A stretch of 64,000 bases of DNA from Paracoccus wurundjeri (GTDB lineage Bacteria; Pseudomonadota; Alphaproteobacteria; Rhodobacterales; Rhodobacteraceae). Below are positions 1-9,332 of this stretch, piece by piece. The notes below the pieces were generated by a model that did no database searches, had not been told where the DNA came from, and saw only the letters and a program-made list of their open reading frames with translations. The stretch spans positions 21,622-85,621 of the forward strand of contig NZ_JAUUTZ010000022.1 of assembly GCF_030678915.1 (NCBI RefSeq), in the 5' to 3' direction. Each line of letters begins with the position of its first letter. Positions within the stretch are counted from its first letter, which is position 1. The position numbers and the translations under genes were made by a program.

Positions 1-90
1 TCCACGCATTACAGAACCTCTGCTTCGCTGCGGGACAAACCGGAAGCCAGGCCGCATTCATCCGTTCCCGCAGAGATTCCGGCAGAATAA
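1..90 (+). CDS. 3' end of an upstream gene (partial)
   Basis: Reading frame 1 is open from the window edge to a TAA at 88-90, giving 29 C-terminal residues rich in Pro, Ala and Ser. The stop lies 4 bases before the nitrate reductase start, which suggests it is the preceding gene of the same nitrate assimilation operon (often nitrite reductase subunit or transporter genes). The tail is too short and too poorly conserved to name, and it could also be chance open frame. Confidence 0.35.
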   Translation, partial: STHYRTSASLRDKPEARPHSSVPAEIPAE

Positions 91-94
91 CCGG

Positions 95-2779
95 ATGACG
101 GAATGCTGTAACCGCCCCGGACCGGTCCGCACGACCTGCGCCTATTGCGGTGTCGGATGCGGAGTGCTTGCGACGCCTGACGGGATGGGCGGCGTCGCAA
201 TCGAGGGCGATCCCGATCATCCTGCCAATTTCGGCAAGCTATGCGTCAAGGGCTCGGCGCTTGGCGAAACCGTCGGGCTTGAAGGGCGTCTGCTGGCGCC
301 GCAGATCGGCGGGCAGGAAACGGATTGGGATCAGGCGCTTGATCTGGTTGCCCGGAAGCTCAGCGAGACGATCGCGGCCCACGGGCCGGATTCCGTCGCC
401 TTCTATGTTTCCGGCCAATTGCTGACAGAAGATTACTATGTCGCCAACAAGCTGATGAAAGGCTTTATCGGATCGGGGAATATCGACACGAATTCACGCC
501 TTTGCATGGCGTCGTCGGTGGCGGGGCATCGCCGGGCCTTCGGCTCGGACACGGTACCGGGTTTGTACGAGGATCTCGAACAGGCCGATTGCGTGGTCCT
601 GACCGGCTCTAACCTCGCATGGTGCCATCCCGTTCTGTATCAGCGTCTGGCAGCGGCCAAGGCTGCGCGCCCGTCGATGCGGATTGTCGTGATCGATCCG
701 CGCCGAACGGCCACCTGCGATATCGCCGACCTGCATCTGGCCATCGAACCAGGAAGCGACGCGGCGCTTTTTAATGCCCTTCTGGCCGAGATCGACCGGC
801 GCGGGTTTGCCTCGGCCAGGTTTCGCGATCATCTGGCGGGCGCGGATGAGGCCATCGCGGCGGCACGGGCATCCGATCCGTCGATGACGGGGCTGGACCC
901 TGCGGAACTGGCCCGGTTTCTGGAAATATGGCTGGCCAGCGAGAAAGTCGTCACGGTCTACTCGCAGGGCATCAACCAGTCCGAAAGCGGCACGGACAAG
1001 GTCAACGCGATCATCAACTGCCATCTGCTGACCGGGCGCATCGGGCGCGAGGGGATGGGGCCGTTCAGCGTCACCGGACAGCCCAACGCCATGGGCGGGC
1101 GCGAGGTCGGCGGGCTTGCGAATATGCTGGCCTGTCATCTGGAGATCGAGAACCCCATGCATCGGGATACTGTCCGGGATTTCTGGAACTCCCCCCACAT
1201 TGCGGAAAGGCCGGGTCTTAAAGCCGTTGACATGTTCAGGGCGGTGGAAGACGGGCGGATCAAGGCGTTGTGGATCATCTGCACCAATCCCGCCGTTTCG
1301 ATGCCCGATGCCGACCGCGTCGCCCGTGCCATCGCCGGATGCGATTTCACCGTAGTGTCGGATGTCATGGCCAGAACCGACACGACCCGGCTTGCCGATG
1401 TGCTGTTGCCCGCGACCGGCTGGGGTGAAAAGAACGGCACAGTCACCAATTCCGAACGCCGGATCAGCCGTCAACGCCCGTTCCTGCCCGCCCCCGGTCA
1501 GGCCCGGGACGACTGGCGCATATTGGCCGAGATCGGCCGCAGGATGGGCTGGCCGGAGGCATTCGCATGGCAGCATCCGGCAGAGATATTTTCCGAATAT
1601 GCCGCATTGTCCGAAATCGCCGGGACGCTGGGAAGCGATTTCGACATTTCGGCCTGTGCCGCGATGTCCCGCGCGGAATACGACCGGATGGCGCCCATCC
1701 TCTGGCCTCAATCCGCCACGCGCAAAGGCGGGCGCTTCTTTACCGACGGGCGTTTTCATACTGTCGATGGCAAGGCCCGGATGCTGCCCATCCGGCCACA
1801 GCTTCCCGAGGCGATCGGCGACGGGCATCCGTTCCGCCTGAATACCGGACGGGTGCGGGATCATTGGCACACGATGACCCGGACCGGAAAATCGCCACGG
1901 CTGGCGCAGCATCTGGCAGAGCCGTTTGTGGAACTTCACCCAGACGACGCCGATCGGCTAAACCTGCAACCCGCCGATCTGGCAAGGGTCGCAAATCGGC
2001 ATGGCACTTCTGTCCTGCGGGTTCTGGTGACCGACCGTGTGAAGCCCGGTCATCCTTTCGCACCTATCCACTGGACCGGCGAGACGGGCAAGGCAGGGCG
2101 CGTCGGGGCAGTGGTTCCTGCCGCCGTGGATCCGGTGTCGGGACAGCCCGCGCTCAAATCCGCGGCAGTGTCGATAGAGCGCTATAACCCCCGCTGGTAT
2201 GGCTTCATGCTGACGAAGAACGACCTGTCACCCGCGACGTCCTACTGGGCCAAGGCAGTGCTGCCCGGCGGCAATCAATACGAGCTTGCGGATGACCGCT
2301 CGCCGGATGATTGGGAAGAATATGTCCGGGAATTGCTGAACATTGATGCGCAATTGATCACCCTGCATGACCGGCATCGTCAAATCCACCGTTTCGCCGC
2401 GCTTCATGGCAACCGGTTGCAGGCAATGCTGTTCACCGGCCCGCAACCGGTCGCGGTGTCGCGTAGCCATATCGCCGGGCTGCTGGGCAAGATGTGGGAA
2501 CCGGCGGATATGGCAGGCATCCCGCCTCTGGATCAGCCAGAAACTGGCCCGACCATCTGCGCCTGTGCGGGCGTCGGCAGCCTGACCATCGAGCGCGCCA
2601 TCAGAAGCCAGCAACTCTCGTCACTCGATGAGATCGGCGTGGCTTTGGGCGCAGGGGCAAATTGCGGCTCTTGCCGGTCAGAGATCAGGGTTATCCTGCA
2701 ACGCTGCACGGGTGAGGCTTCCACCCTCACGGATACCGGCGACAACACGCGCGCCTCGCGCGATCTTGCCGAAGCCTAG
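95..2779 (+). CDS. nasA: Assimilatory nitrate reductase catalytic subunit
   Basis: This cytoplasmic molybdenum enzyme reduces nitrate to nitrite for nitrogen assimilation. The 894-residue product starts with a 4Fe-4S motif (C15, C18, C22, C50), followed by a molybdopterin oxidoreductase domain with bis-MGD-binding features and a dinucleotide-binding domain around residues 590-710. A C-terminal BFD-like [2Fe-2S] domain carries CxC (C822, C824) and CGSC (C857, C860). The C-terminal extension is typical of the longer Nas-type reductases that take electrons from a partner reductase or ferredoxin. In Paracoccus the orthologue is called NasC. The ATG at 95 follows the previous stop by 4 bases, so it is probably the last gene of a nas operon whose other genes lie outside the window. 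Confidence 0.93.
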   Translation: MTECCNRPGPVRTTCAYCGVGCGVLATPDGMGGVAIEGDPDHPANFGKLCVKGSALGETVGLEGRLLAPQIGGQETDWDQALDLVARKLSETIAAHGPDSVAFYVSGQLLTEDYYVANKLMKGFIGSGNIDTNSRLCMASSVAGHRRAFGSDTVPGLYEDLEQADCVVLTGSNLAWCHPVLYQRLAAAKAARPSMRIVVIDPRRTATCDIADLHLAIEPGSDAALFNALLAEIDRRGFASARFRDHLAGADEAIAAARASDPSMTGLDPAELARFLEIWLASEKVVTVYSQGINQSESGTDKVNAIINCHLLTGRIGREGMGPFSVTGQPNAMGGREVGGLANMLACHLEIENPMHRDTVRDFWNSPHIAERPGLKAVDMFRAVEDGRIKALWIICTNPAVSMPDADRVARAIAGCDFTVVSDVMARTDTTRLADVLLPATGWGEKNGTVTNSERRISRQRPFLPAPGQARDDWRILAEIGRRMGWPEAFAWQHPAEIFSEYAALSEIAGTLGSDFDISACAAMSRAEYDRMAPILWPQSATRKGGRFFTDGRFHTVDGKARMLPIRPQLPEAIGDGHPFRLNTGRVRDHWHTMTRTGKSPRLAQHLAEPFVELHPDDADRLNLQPADLARVANRHGTSVLRVLVTDRVKPGHPFAPIHWTGETGKAGRVGAVVPAAVDPVSGQPALKSAAVSIERYNPRWYGFMLTKNDLSPATSYWAKAVLPGGNQYELADDRSPDDWEEYVRELLNIDAQLITLHDRHRQIHRFAALHGNRLQAMLFTGPQPVAVSRSHIAGLLGKMWEPADMAGIPPLDQPETGPTICACAGVGSLTIERAIRSQQLSSLDEIGVALGAGANCGSCRSEIRVILQRCTGEASTLTDTGDNTRASRDLAEA

Positions 2780-2786
2780 GAACGAC

Positions 2787-2813
2787 GGCCGGGGATAAGA
2801 TCATCCCCCGGCC
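2787..2813. terminator. GC hairpin between convergent nasA and parC
   Basis: Arms GGCCGGGGAT (2787-2796) and ATCCCCCGGCC (2803-2813) pair with a single bulged C around a six-base loop. It sits between the convergent ends of the nitrate reductase gene and parC and could serve both strands. There is no long T run, so termination strength is uncertain. Confidence 0.5.
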
Positions 2814-2834
2814 GGGCGCGCAAGGATCAGCCGA

Positions 2835-5054
2835 TCAGACGAATTTGTTGTCTCTGGGGAAGCCGCGCGGTGCCATCCGGCCCGCTCCGGCGCGTTTGCC
2901 CACCCATTCCTCAAGATCGCTTTCGGTACGGGTCTTGCCGCCGCCCATCGGCCAGCTCAGCCCATCCGCCAGCGTCAGGCAGATCGCATCCGACAAGCCG
3001 CCATCCTTGTATTTCTGCAACCTGACTCCCTTGCCGCGCGCCATTTCGGGCAATTCGTCCAGCGGGAAAACCAGCATCTTGCGGTTCTCCCCCACCACCG
3101 CGACGTGATCGCCTCTGACGGGTTTGCACAGCAGGGCGTGACCGTTCAGCACCTGTTTCCCGGATTTCGTTTGCGCCAGTGTATCGCCCGACTGCACGAT
3201 GAACCCGTTCCCGTCTTTCGAGGCAACCAGATATTTCTCGCCCTCACGCCAGGGAAACAGCGCGACGATATCGGCATCGTTAGGCAGATCGACCATCAGC
3301 CGCAGCGGCTCCCCCATCCCCCGGCCGCCGGGCAGGCCATTGGCGGGCAGCGTATAGAAGCGCCCGTTCGAAGCAAAGACCAGCAGCTTGTCGGTCGTCT
3401 CGGCATGCAGCGCCAGTCCCGGGCCGTCGCCATCCTTGAACTTCAGCTCGGTATCCAGCGGCTGATGCCCCTTCATGGCCCGGATCCAGCCCATCTTGGA
3501 CAGGATCACGGTCAATGGCTCGCGCTCGATCATCGCATCCATGTCGATCGGCTCGACATCGGTGGCATCGGTGATCAGGGTCCGGCGCTGCCCTTCGGGC
3601 GTCGATTTGCCGAACAGGTTCCGCACCTCGCGCAATTGTTCGGCGATCCGCGCCCATTGCGCGCCCTCATCGGACAGCATCGCCTGCAAGCCCTCGCGCT
3701 CTTCCAGAAGATTGTCGCGTTCGGCCCGAAGCTCGATTTCCTCAAGCTTGCGCAAGGCGCGCAAGCGCATGTTCAGGATCGCTTCGACCTGAACATCCGA
3801 CAGGCCGAATTCGGCCATCATGATCTTTTTCGGCTCATCCTCATAGCGGATGATCTCGATCACCCGGTCAAGGTTGAGATAGGCGACCAGATAGCCCTCC
3901 AGCACCTCAAGCCGTGCCGCAATCTTCTCAAGCCGGAAATTCGAGCGCCGGATCAGCACGTCGCGGCGGTGATCCAGAAATGCCCGCAGCACTTCCTTGA
4001 GGCTGCACACTTTGGGCACCCGGCCGTCGATCAGCACATTCATGTTCAGGCTGAAGCGCAGTTCGAGATCGCTGACCCGGTAAAGCGCCGCCATCAGCTG
4101 CTCGGGATCGACACTGCGGGTTTTCGGCTCAAGCACGATGCGGATATCCTCGGCGGATTCGTCGCGGACATCGGCAAGGATGGGAATCTTGCGGTTCTGG
4201 ATCAGTTCGGCCAGCCGCTCGATCAGCTTGGATTTCTGAACCTGATAGGGGATCTCTGTGACGACGACCTGCCATTGCCCGCGCCCCAGATCCTCTTTTT
4301 CCCATCTGGCGCGTATCCGGAAGGCACCCCGTCCGCTGCGGTAAACCTCGGCAATGGTTTCGCGGCTCTCGACCAGCACCCCGCCGGTCGGGAAATCCGG
4401 ACCCTGCACGATCCCTGCAATCGTATCGTCACGGGCATCCGGCGTCTTGATCAGATGCAGGCAGGCATCGATCACCTCGTGCAGGTTATGCGGAGGAATA
4501 TTCGTCGCCATCCCCACCGCGATCCCCGACGCCCCGTTGACCAGCAGATTGGGGAAAGCCGCAGGCAGCACCACCGGTTCGGTCAGGGTGCCGTCGTAAT
4601 TCGGGCGATAATCAACCGCATCCTCGGCCAGCCCGTCCATCAATGCTTCCGATGCAAGCGCAAGCCGCGCCTCGGTATAGCGGGCAGCAGCGGGGTTGTC
4701 GCCGTCGATATTGCCGAAATTGCCCTGCCCGTCCACCAGCGGATAGCGCATCGCGAAATCCTGCGCCAGCCGCGCCATGGCGTCATAGATCGCAGCATCG
4801 CCATGCGGGTGATAATTGCCCATCACATCGCCGGTGATCTTGGCCGACTTGCGGAACGCTCCGTTCGGCGACAGGCGCAATTCGCGCATCGCGTAAAGAA
4901 TGCGGCGATGCACCGGCTTCAGCCCGTCGCGGGCATCCGGCAAAGCGCGGTTCATGATCGTGGAAAGCGCATAGGTCAGATAGCGCTCGCCAATGGCGCG
5001 GCTGAGTGGCTCGGCCTGCGTGTTCTCGGGTTCGGTGGGCAAATCGTCAGACAT
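2835..5054 (-). CDS. parC: DNA topoisomerase IV subunit A
   Basis: ParC is the DNA-breaking subunit of topoisomerase IV, which decatenates sister chromosomes together with ParE. The 739-residue protein has the winged-helix breakage-reunion domain with catalytic Tyr126 in the AARYTEAR motif, the tower and coiled-coil region (about 330-480), and a C-terminal beta-pinwheel from about 500 with degenerate repeats. ParC rather than GyrA is supported by the length, by the N-terminal PLSRAIGERYLTYALSTI stretch and by the lack of a clear GyrA box. In the quinolone-determining region the residue matching E. coli Ser80 is Ala87 and Glu84 is Asp91. It is a single gene, convergent with nasA. Confidence 0.95.
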   Translation of the reverse strand: MSDDLPTEPENTQAEPLSRAIGERYLTYALSTIMNRALPDARDGLKPVHRRILYAMRELRLSPNGAFRKSAKITGDVMGNYHPHGDAAIYDAMARLAQDFAMRYPLVDGQGNFGNIDGDNPAAARYTEARLALASEALMDGLAEDAVDYRPNYDGTLTEPVVLPAAFPNLLVNGASGIAVGMATNIPPHNLHEVIDACLHLIKTPDARDDTIAGIVQGPDFPTGGVLVESRETIAEVYRSGRGAFRIRARWEKEDLGRGQWQVVVTEIPYQVQKSKLIERLAELIQNRKIPILADVRDESAEDIRIVLEPKTRSVDPEQLMAALYRVSDLELRFSLNMNVLIDGRVPKVCSLKEVLRAFLDHRRDVLIRRSNFRLEKIAARLEVLEGYLVAYLNLDRVIEIIRYEDEPKKIMMAEFGLSDVQVEAILNMRLRALRKLEEIELRAERDNLLEEREGLQAMLSDEGAQWARIAEQLREVRNLFGKSTPEGQRRTLITDATDVEPIDMDAMIEREPLTVILSKMGWIRAMKGHQPLDTELKFKDGDGPGLALHAETTDKLLVFASNGRFYTLPANGLPGGRGMGEPLRLMVDLPNDADIVALFPWREGEKYLVASKDGNGFIVQSGDTLAQTKSGKQVLNGHALLCKPVRGDHVAVVGENRKMLVFPLDELPEMARGKGVRLQKYKDGGLSDAICLTLADGLSWPMGGGKTRTESDLEEWVGKRAGAGRMAPRGFPRDNKFV

Positions 5055-5201
5055 GTCGTATTGGATAGGCTGACAATCGCCAACGGTCCAGACGGAAATT
5101 CACCTGCGGAACATGCCACGCTATCTTGGCGTTACTATCACGAAAGTGTAATCCATCCGTGATCCACCGGTGGGACAGAGGCGCGGGACAAGGGCGACGC
5201 A

Positions 5202-5729
5202 ATGTTACGATTGATAGTTTTGATAGCAGCGACGGTCGCAGCGCTGCTCTATGTATTATCGGCATATGGCACGGGTGCACCGTCGGCTAGGCCGCAGGTT
5301 CCTGCGGAACAGAACGTCCCCGAGGAAAAGCCCGTATCCGATTTGCTGCCCGAACTGCCCGCCACACCGGAATCCAACGGCGCCGATAGCGACCCCCCCG
5401 CAGATCTGGTACAGCCCGAAGTTCAAACCCCCGAGCGTGTGCAGGATTTCCCCGGCCCGGATTTGCAACCGTCGCCCGAATATGAAGACCGGCCCCTCGA
5501 GACCCCGCAGACGATCGCCGAAGCGGAAGGGCCGGTTCTGTATGTCAGTGCCGCAAGCGTGAATGTCCGCTCGGGGCCTTCGACGAATGACCGGGTGATC
5601 GGCGCATTGGATGCCGGCGCGCCGGTCGAGGCCCTGGGGCCACTGGATACGGAATGGGTGCAGATCCGCGATATGGATGGACGGATCGGCTATATGTCGG
5701 GTCAGTTCCTGTCGGAAGACGCGCCCTAG
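5202..5729 (+). CDS. Membrane-anchored SH3-domain protein
   Basis: The 175-residue protein has one N-terminal hydrophobic segment (residues 3-21), which is a signal anchor or uncleaved signal. A Pro/Glu-rich linker (about 25-105) follows, then a bacterial SH3 (SH3b) domain (about 112-172) containing VNVRSGPSTNDRVIG and a closing GYMSGQFL. SH3b domains of this kind usually bind peptidoglycan or act as adaptors at the cell wall. No catalytic domain is present. The stop TAG is immediately followed by the ATG of the SDR gene, so the two are probably co-transcribed. Confidence 0.8.
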   Translation: MLRLIVLIAATVAALLYVLSAYGTGAPSARPQVPAEQNVPEEKPVSDLLPELPATPESNGADSDPPADLVQPEVQTPERVQDFPGPDLQPSPEYEDRPLETPQTIAEAEGPVLYVSAASVNVRSGPSTNDRVIGALDAGAPVEALGPLDTEWVQIRDMDGRIGYMSGQFLSEDAP

Positions 5730-6551
5730 ATGCCGGGACGGGTTCTTGTCACCGGATGCTCATCGGGGATCGGGCTGGATACCGCAAGGCGCCTGCAAAG
5801 CGAAGGCTGGCATGTCGTCGCCACTTGTCGCAAAGCCGAAGATATCGCGGCGCGGCGCGCGGAAGGTATGGAATGCCATCATCTGGAACTGTCCGACCCG
5901 GACAGCGTGGCAGAGTTGGTGAGCAAGGTTCTGGCGGGCGGGCGACTGGACGCATTGGTGAACAACGCGGCCTTCGCCCTGCCCGGCGCGGTCGAGGATA
6001 TCCCGCGCGATGCCCTGCGTTCGATCTTCGAGACCAATCTGTTCGGCACCCATGACCTGACCGTCCGGCTGATCCCGCATTTCCGCGAACATGGTGGGCG
6101 GATCGTGAATATCAGCTCGGTCCTCGGACTGATCGGGATTCGCTGGCGCGGCCCCTATGTGGCGACGAAATTCGCACTTGAAGGGCTGACCGATGTATTG
6201 CGCCTAGAGATGGAGGGAACCGGCGTCAGGGTCATCCTGATCGAGCCCGGCCCGATCGCCAGCCGCATCCGCGAAAACGCCATCCCCCATTTCGAGAAAT
6301 GGGTGAACTGGCAAGCCAGCCCCCGCGCCGATCAATACCGGAAAAGCCTGCTGAAGCGGCTCTATGAACCGGCGAAGAAGAAAGACCGCTTCGAACTTCC
6401 CGCCTCGGCGGTCAGCGACCGGATCCTGCATGCCCTGACGGCGGCGAATCCGGCCCCGCGCTATTATGTCACGGTGCCGACATGGATTTCGGGGCTTGGC
6501 CGCCGGATTCTGCCGACCCGCGCACTGGACTGGCTGGCGCGGCAGGGATAG
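5730..6551 (+). CDS. SDR family NAD(P)-dependent oxidoreductase
   Basis: This classical short-chain dehydrogenase of 273 residues has the TGxxxGIG cofactor motif (T8-G15), NNA at 78-80, catalytic Ser130, and Tyr143 with Lys147 in YVATK. A C-terminal extension of about 40 residues beyond the core resembles SDRs annotated as retinol-dehydrogenase-like or acyl oxidoreductases, but the substrate cannot be read from the sequence. The start codon abuts the preceding stop, indicating translational coupling to the SH3 protein. Confidence 0.85.
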   Translation: MPGRVLVTGCSSGIGLDTARRLQSEGWHVVATCRKAEDIAARRAEGMECHHLELSDPDSVAELVSKVLAGGRLDALVNNAAFALPGAVEDIPRDALRSIFETNLFGTHDLTVRLIPHFREHGGRIVNISSVLGLIGIRWRGPYVATKFALEGLTDVLRLEMEGTGVRVILIEPGPIASRIRENAIPHFEKWVNWQASPRADQYRKSLLKRLYEPAKKKDRFELPASAVSDRILHALTAANPAPRYYVTVPTWISGLGRRILPTRALDWLARQG

Positions 6552-6574
6552 GGTCGGCCCTGAAAGGCGGATCC

Positions 6575-6775
6575 ATGCAAGACAAGCCCCTGTTCCTTGT
6601 CATCATCCTTGCGATGCTGGTCGTGCTGGCCATTCTGGCCACCGGCATCGGCGGCTTTGCCCGCGGTGGTGAATTCAACCGCAAACACGGCAATCGCATG
6701 ATGCGGTGGCGGATCATTGCGCAGGCAATCGCCGTTGCCCTGATCATGCTGTTCATCTGGATAAGGTCGAATTGA
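6575..6775 (+). CDS. HIG1-domain twin-transmembrane protein
   Basis: The 66-residue protein has two membrane helices (about 5-28 and 44-63) joined by a loop with FNRKHGNRMMRWRI, which is the hallmark of the HIG1 (hypoxia-induced gene 1) family. Bacterial HIG1 proteins associate with respiratory complexes, in particular cytochrome oxidase, in alphaproteobacteria. The ATG at 6575 is chosen because the upstream in-frame extension overlaps the SDR gene and is not conserved in character. Its TGA shares one base with the next ATG (TGATG), so the following adenosyltransferase is coupled to it. Confidence 0.8.
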   Translation: MQDKPLFLVIILAMLVVLAILATGIGGFARGGEFNRKHGNRMMRWRIIAQAIAVALIMLFIWIRSN

Positions 6776-7347
6776 TGGTCGTTCTGAACAAGATTTACAC
6801 CCGCACCGGCGACAAGGGCGATACCGCGCTGTCCGATGGCAGCCGCGTGGCCAAGCACGATCCCCGGGTCGAGGCCTATGGCACCGTGGACGAATTGAAC
6901 GCAACGCTTGGCCTGTGCCGCCTGCATGCCGCCGATATGCTGGCTGACCGGCTGTCGGTGATCCAGAACGATCTTTTCGATCTGGGCGCGGATCTGGCCC
7001 GCCCCAATATGGCGGCGGACGATCAGGCGGGTTACCCCGTCTTGCGAATCATTGATTCCCAGGTCGAACGGCTGGAACGGGAAATCGACGAAATGAATGC
7101 CGGTCTTCAACCGCTGCGCAGCTTCATCCTGCCGGGCGGCACCATCCTGGCATCGCATCTGCATCTGTCGCGCACCGTCGCCCGCCGGGCCGAGCGCCGC
7201 GCGACAGAACTAGCGCAGGGTGGCGATGTGAACGGCTCGGCAGTGCGCTATCTCAACCGCCTGTCCGATTGGCTGTTTGTCGCCGCCCGCCTGTCGAATG
7301 ACGGCGGGAACGGGGACATCCTGTGGGTTCCGGGCGGCAGCCGTTAG
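6775..7347 (+). CDS. Corrinoid adenosyltransferase (PduO type)
   Basis: The enzyme transfers the adenosyl group of ATP to cob(I)alamin to make adenosylcobalamin. The 190-residue protein shows the N-terminal ATP-binding motif KIYTRTGDKGDTAL, then YGTVDELNA, and the C-terminal RRAERR...N.YLNRLSDWLFVAAR signature of PduO-type (MMAB-like) enzymes. The start at 6775 overlaps the HIG1 stop. HIG1 followed by this gene is, as I recall, a common pairing in Rhodobacteraceae. A methylmalonyl-CoA mutase or ribonucleotide reductase elsewhere would be the expected consumer of the cofactor. Confidence 0.9.
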   Translation: MVVLNKIYTRTGDKGDTALSDGSRVAKHDPRVEAYGTVDELNATLGLCRLHAADMLADRLSVIQNDLFDLGADLARPNMAADDQAGYPVLRIIDSQVERLEREIDEMNAGLQPLRSFILPGGTILASHLHLSRTVARRAERRATELAQGGDVNGSAVRYLNRLSDWLFVAARLSNDGGNGDILWVPGGSR

Positions 7348-7457
7348 CGCATGACTGCCGCAAACGTCGCGTCGCATGGCGTTTTTATACTGTAAATCCG
7401 CGAAATCTGCCGATAACACTGCCTCTCGACAGATGACGCAAACTAAGGGAGAGGCGA

Positions 7458-8216
7458 ATGAAAGTCCTCGTGCCGGTCAAGCGCGTGATTGACTATAACG
7501 TGAAAGCCCGCGTGAAGGCGGACGGATCGGGTGTCGATCTGGCGAATGTGAAGATGTCGATGAACCCCTTTGACGAGATCGCGGTGGAAGAAGCGATCCG
7601 GCTTCGGGAAAAAGGCGTGGCCGAAGAGGTCGTGGCCGTTTCCATCGGCGTGAAACAGGCGCAGGAAACGCTGCGCACCGCGCTTGCCATGGGAGCTGAT
7701 CGCGCCATTCTGGTAGTCGCCGCCGATGACGTGCATCAGGATATCGAGCCTCTGGCGGTTGCCAAGATCCTCGCAAAAATCATCGAGGAAGAACAACCGA
7801 AACTGGTCATCGCCGGCAAACAGGCCATCGACAACGACATGAACGCCACCGGCCAGATGCTGTCGGCATTGCTGGGCTGGTCGCAGGCCACTTTCGCCAG
7901 CAAGATCGAGATCGAGGACGAGGCGGCGAAAGTCACCCGCGAGGTCGATGGCGGCTTGCAAACTATCGAGGTCAGGCTGCCTGCCATCGTCACCGCCGAT
8001 CTGCGCCTGAACGAGCCGCGCTATGCCTCGCTGCCCAATATCATGAAGGCCAAGAAGAAGCCGCTGGATGAAAAGACCGCCGCCGATTACGGGGTAGATG
8101 TCAGCCCGCGCCTCGAAATCGTCAGCACGCGCGAGCCCGAGGGCCGCAAGGCGGGCATCAAGGTCGAATCGGTCGATGAACTGGTCAGCAAACTGAAAGA
8201 AGCGGGGGTGGTGTGA
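7458..8216 (+). CDS. etfB: Electron transfer flavoprotein beta subunit
   Basis: EtfB binds AMP and, with EtfA, carries electrons from acyl-CoA and related dehydrogenases to ETF:quinone oxidoreductase. The 252-residue length is normal. Recognised features are the N-terminal MKVLVPVKRVIDYNVK, the AMP-binding region around IAGKQAIDNDMNATGQM, and the recognition-loop region near LRLNEPRYASLPNIMKAKK. A GGGAGAGG ribosome-binding site lies just upstream. Its stop overlaps the start of etfA (TGATG). Confidence 0.96.
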   Translation: MKVLVPVKRVIDYNVKARVKADGSGVDLANVKMSMNPFDEIAVEEAIRLREKGVAEEVVAVSIGVKQAQETLRTALAMGADRAILVVAADDVHQDIEPLAVAKILAKIIEEEQPKLVIAGKQAIDNDMNATGQMLSALLGWSQATFASKIEIEDEAAKVTREVDGGLQTIEVRLPAIVTADLRLNEPRYASLPNIMKAKKKPLDEKTAADYGVDVSPRLEIVSTREPEGRKAGIKVESVDELVSKLKEAGVV

Positions 8217-9142
8217 TGGCGGTTCTGCTGCTTGGAGAAGTAACCGGAGGCGAGCTGAGCGTTGACGCCACCTCCAAGGCCGTAACTGCGGTCAAGGCGC
8301 TTGGCGATGTGACGGTGCTTTGCGCCGGGGCCTCGGCCAGGGACGCCGCGCAGGAGGCCGCGAAGATCGACGGCGTCGCCAAGGTGCTGGTCGCCGAGGA
8401 TGCGCGTTACGGCCACCGGCTGGCCGAGCCGACCGCCGCCCTGATCGCCAGCCTTGCGGGCGATTACGACCATATCGTCGCGCCCGCCACCACGGATGCC
8501 AAGAACATCATGCCGCGCGTGGCGGCGCTTCTGGACGTGATGGTGATTTCGGATGCCTCGGGCATCATCGATGCCGACACGTTCGAACGTCCGGTCTATG
8601 CCGGCAACGCGATCCAGACGGTGAAATCGAAAGATGCGAAGAAGGTTCTGACCATCCGCACGGCAAGTTTCGACGCGGCGGGCGAAGCCGGCGCGGCGCC
8701 CATCGAGGATATCGCCGCCGCCGATGATCCTGCGCTGTCTAAGTGGGTCGGCGACGAATTCGCCAAAAGCGACCGTCCCGAACTGACCTCGGCCGGTCGC
8801 GTGGTCTCGGGCGGGCGCGGTGTCGGCTCGAAAGAGGATTTCGCCATCATCGAGGCGCTGGCCGACAAGCTTGGCGCCGCTGTCGGCGCCAGCCGCGCGG
8901 CGGTCGATTCGGGCTATGCTCCGAACGATTGGCAGGTCGGTCAGACCGGCAAGGTCGTCGCGCCCGAGCTTTACGTGGCCATCGGCATCTCGGGCGCGAT
9001 CCAGCACCTTGCGGGGATGAAGGATTCGAAAGTCATCGTCGCCATCAACAAGGACGAGGAAGCCCCGATCTTCCAGATCGCCGATTACGGCCTGGTCGGT
9101 GATCTCTTCACCACCGTCCCGGAACTCACCGAAAAGCTCTAA
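8216..9142 (+). CDS. etfA: Electron transfer flavoprotein alpha subunit
   Basis: EtfA holds the FAD of the ETF heterodimer. The 308-residue protein has the variable N-terminal domain and the C-terminal FAD domain with VVSGGRGVGSKEDF, SRAAVDSGY, QVGQTGKVVAPELY and GISGAIQHLAGMKDSK. The ATG at 8216 is preferred over a GTG one codon earlier because it gives the usual TGATG coupling to etfB. It is followed by an extragenic GC element and then the hydroxyacyl-CoA dehydrogenase gene. Confidence 0.96.
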   Translation: MAVLLLGEVTGGELSVDATSKAVTAVKALGDVTVLCAGASARDAAQEAAKIDGVAKVLVAEDARYGHRLAEPTAALIASLAGDYDHIVAPATTDAKNIMPRVAALLDVMVISDASGIIDADTFERPVYAGNAIQTVKSKDAKKVLTIRTASFDAAGEAGAAPIEDIAAADDPALSKWVGDEFAKSDRPELTSAGRVVSGGRGVGSKEDFAIIEALADKLGAAVGASRAAVDSGYAPNDWQVGQTGKVVAPELYVAIGISGAIQHLAGMKDSKVIVAINKDEEAPIFQIADYGLVGDLFTTVPELTEKL

Positions 9143-9162
9143 CCCGCCGAAAAACTCTGACC

Positions 9163-9224
9163 GTTTCTTCTTTGCGAAAATACCTCGGGGGAGTCGCGCA
9201 AAGCGCGGCGGGGGCAGCGCCCCC
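9163..9224 (-). repeat. Extragenic GC-hairpin element, copy 1
   Basis: Read on the minus strand, this has a GGGGGCGCTGCCCCC hairpin followed by CCCCCGAGGTATTTTCGC and AAAGAAGAAA. The same layout (GC hairpin, GGTATTT-like core, AAGAAG tail) recurs near 24450, 45650 and 63890 and, with a different hairpin, at 32240. It lies between etfA and the dehydrogenase gene and may terminate transcription. Confidence 0.7.
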
Positions 9225-9332
9225 TTCCTCCGGCGAAGCTTCACCGCCTCTGGAACGATCCGGGGGCGGTTTTGCATTGCAGCATCGCATCGCCCGGCCT
9301 ATCGTCACGCCGATCAAAGATACGAGGCGGAT

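Noticed and set aside
494..1939. 481-codon minus-strand open frame opposite the nitrate reductase gene
   Set aside because: Shadow of nasA; no domain and no promoter context.
3105..5162. 685-codon plus-strand open frame opposite parC
   Set aside because: It is an antisense shadow of parC in GC-rich DNA, with no family motifs and an amino-acid make-up rich in His, Gln and Arg.
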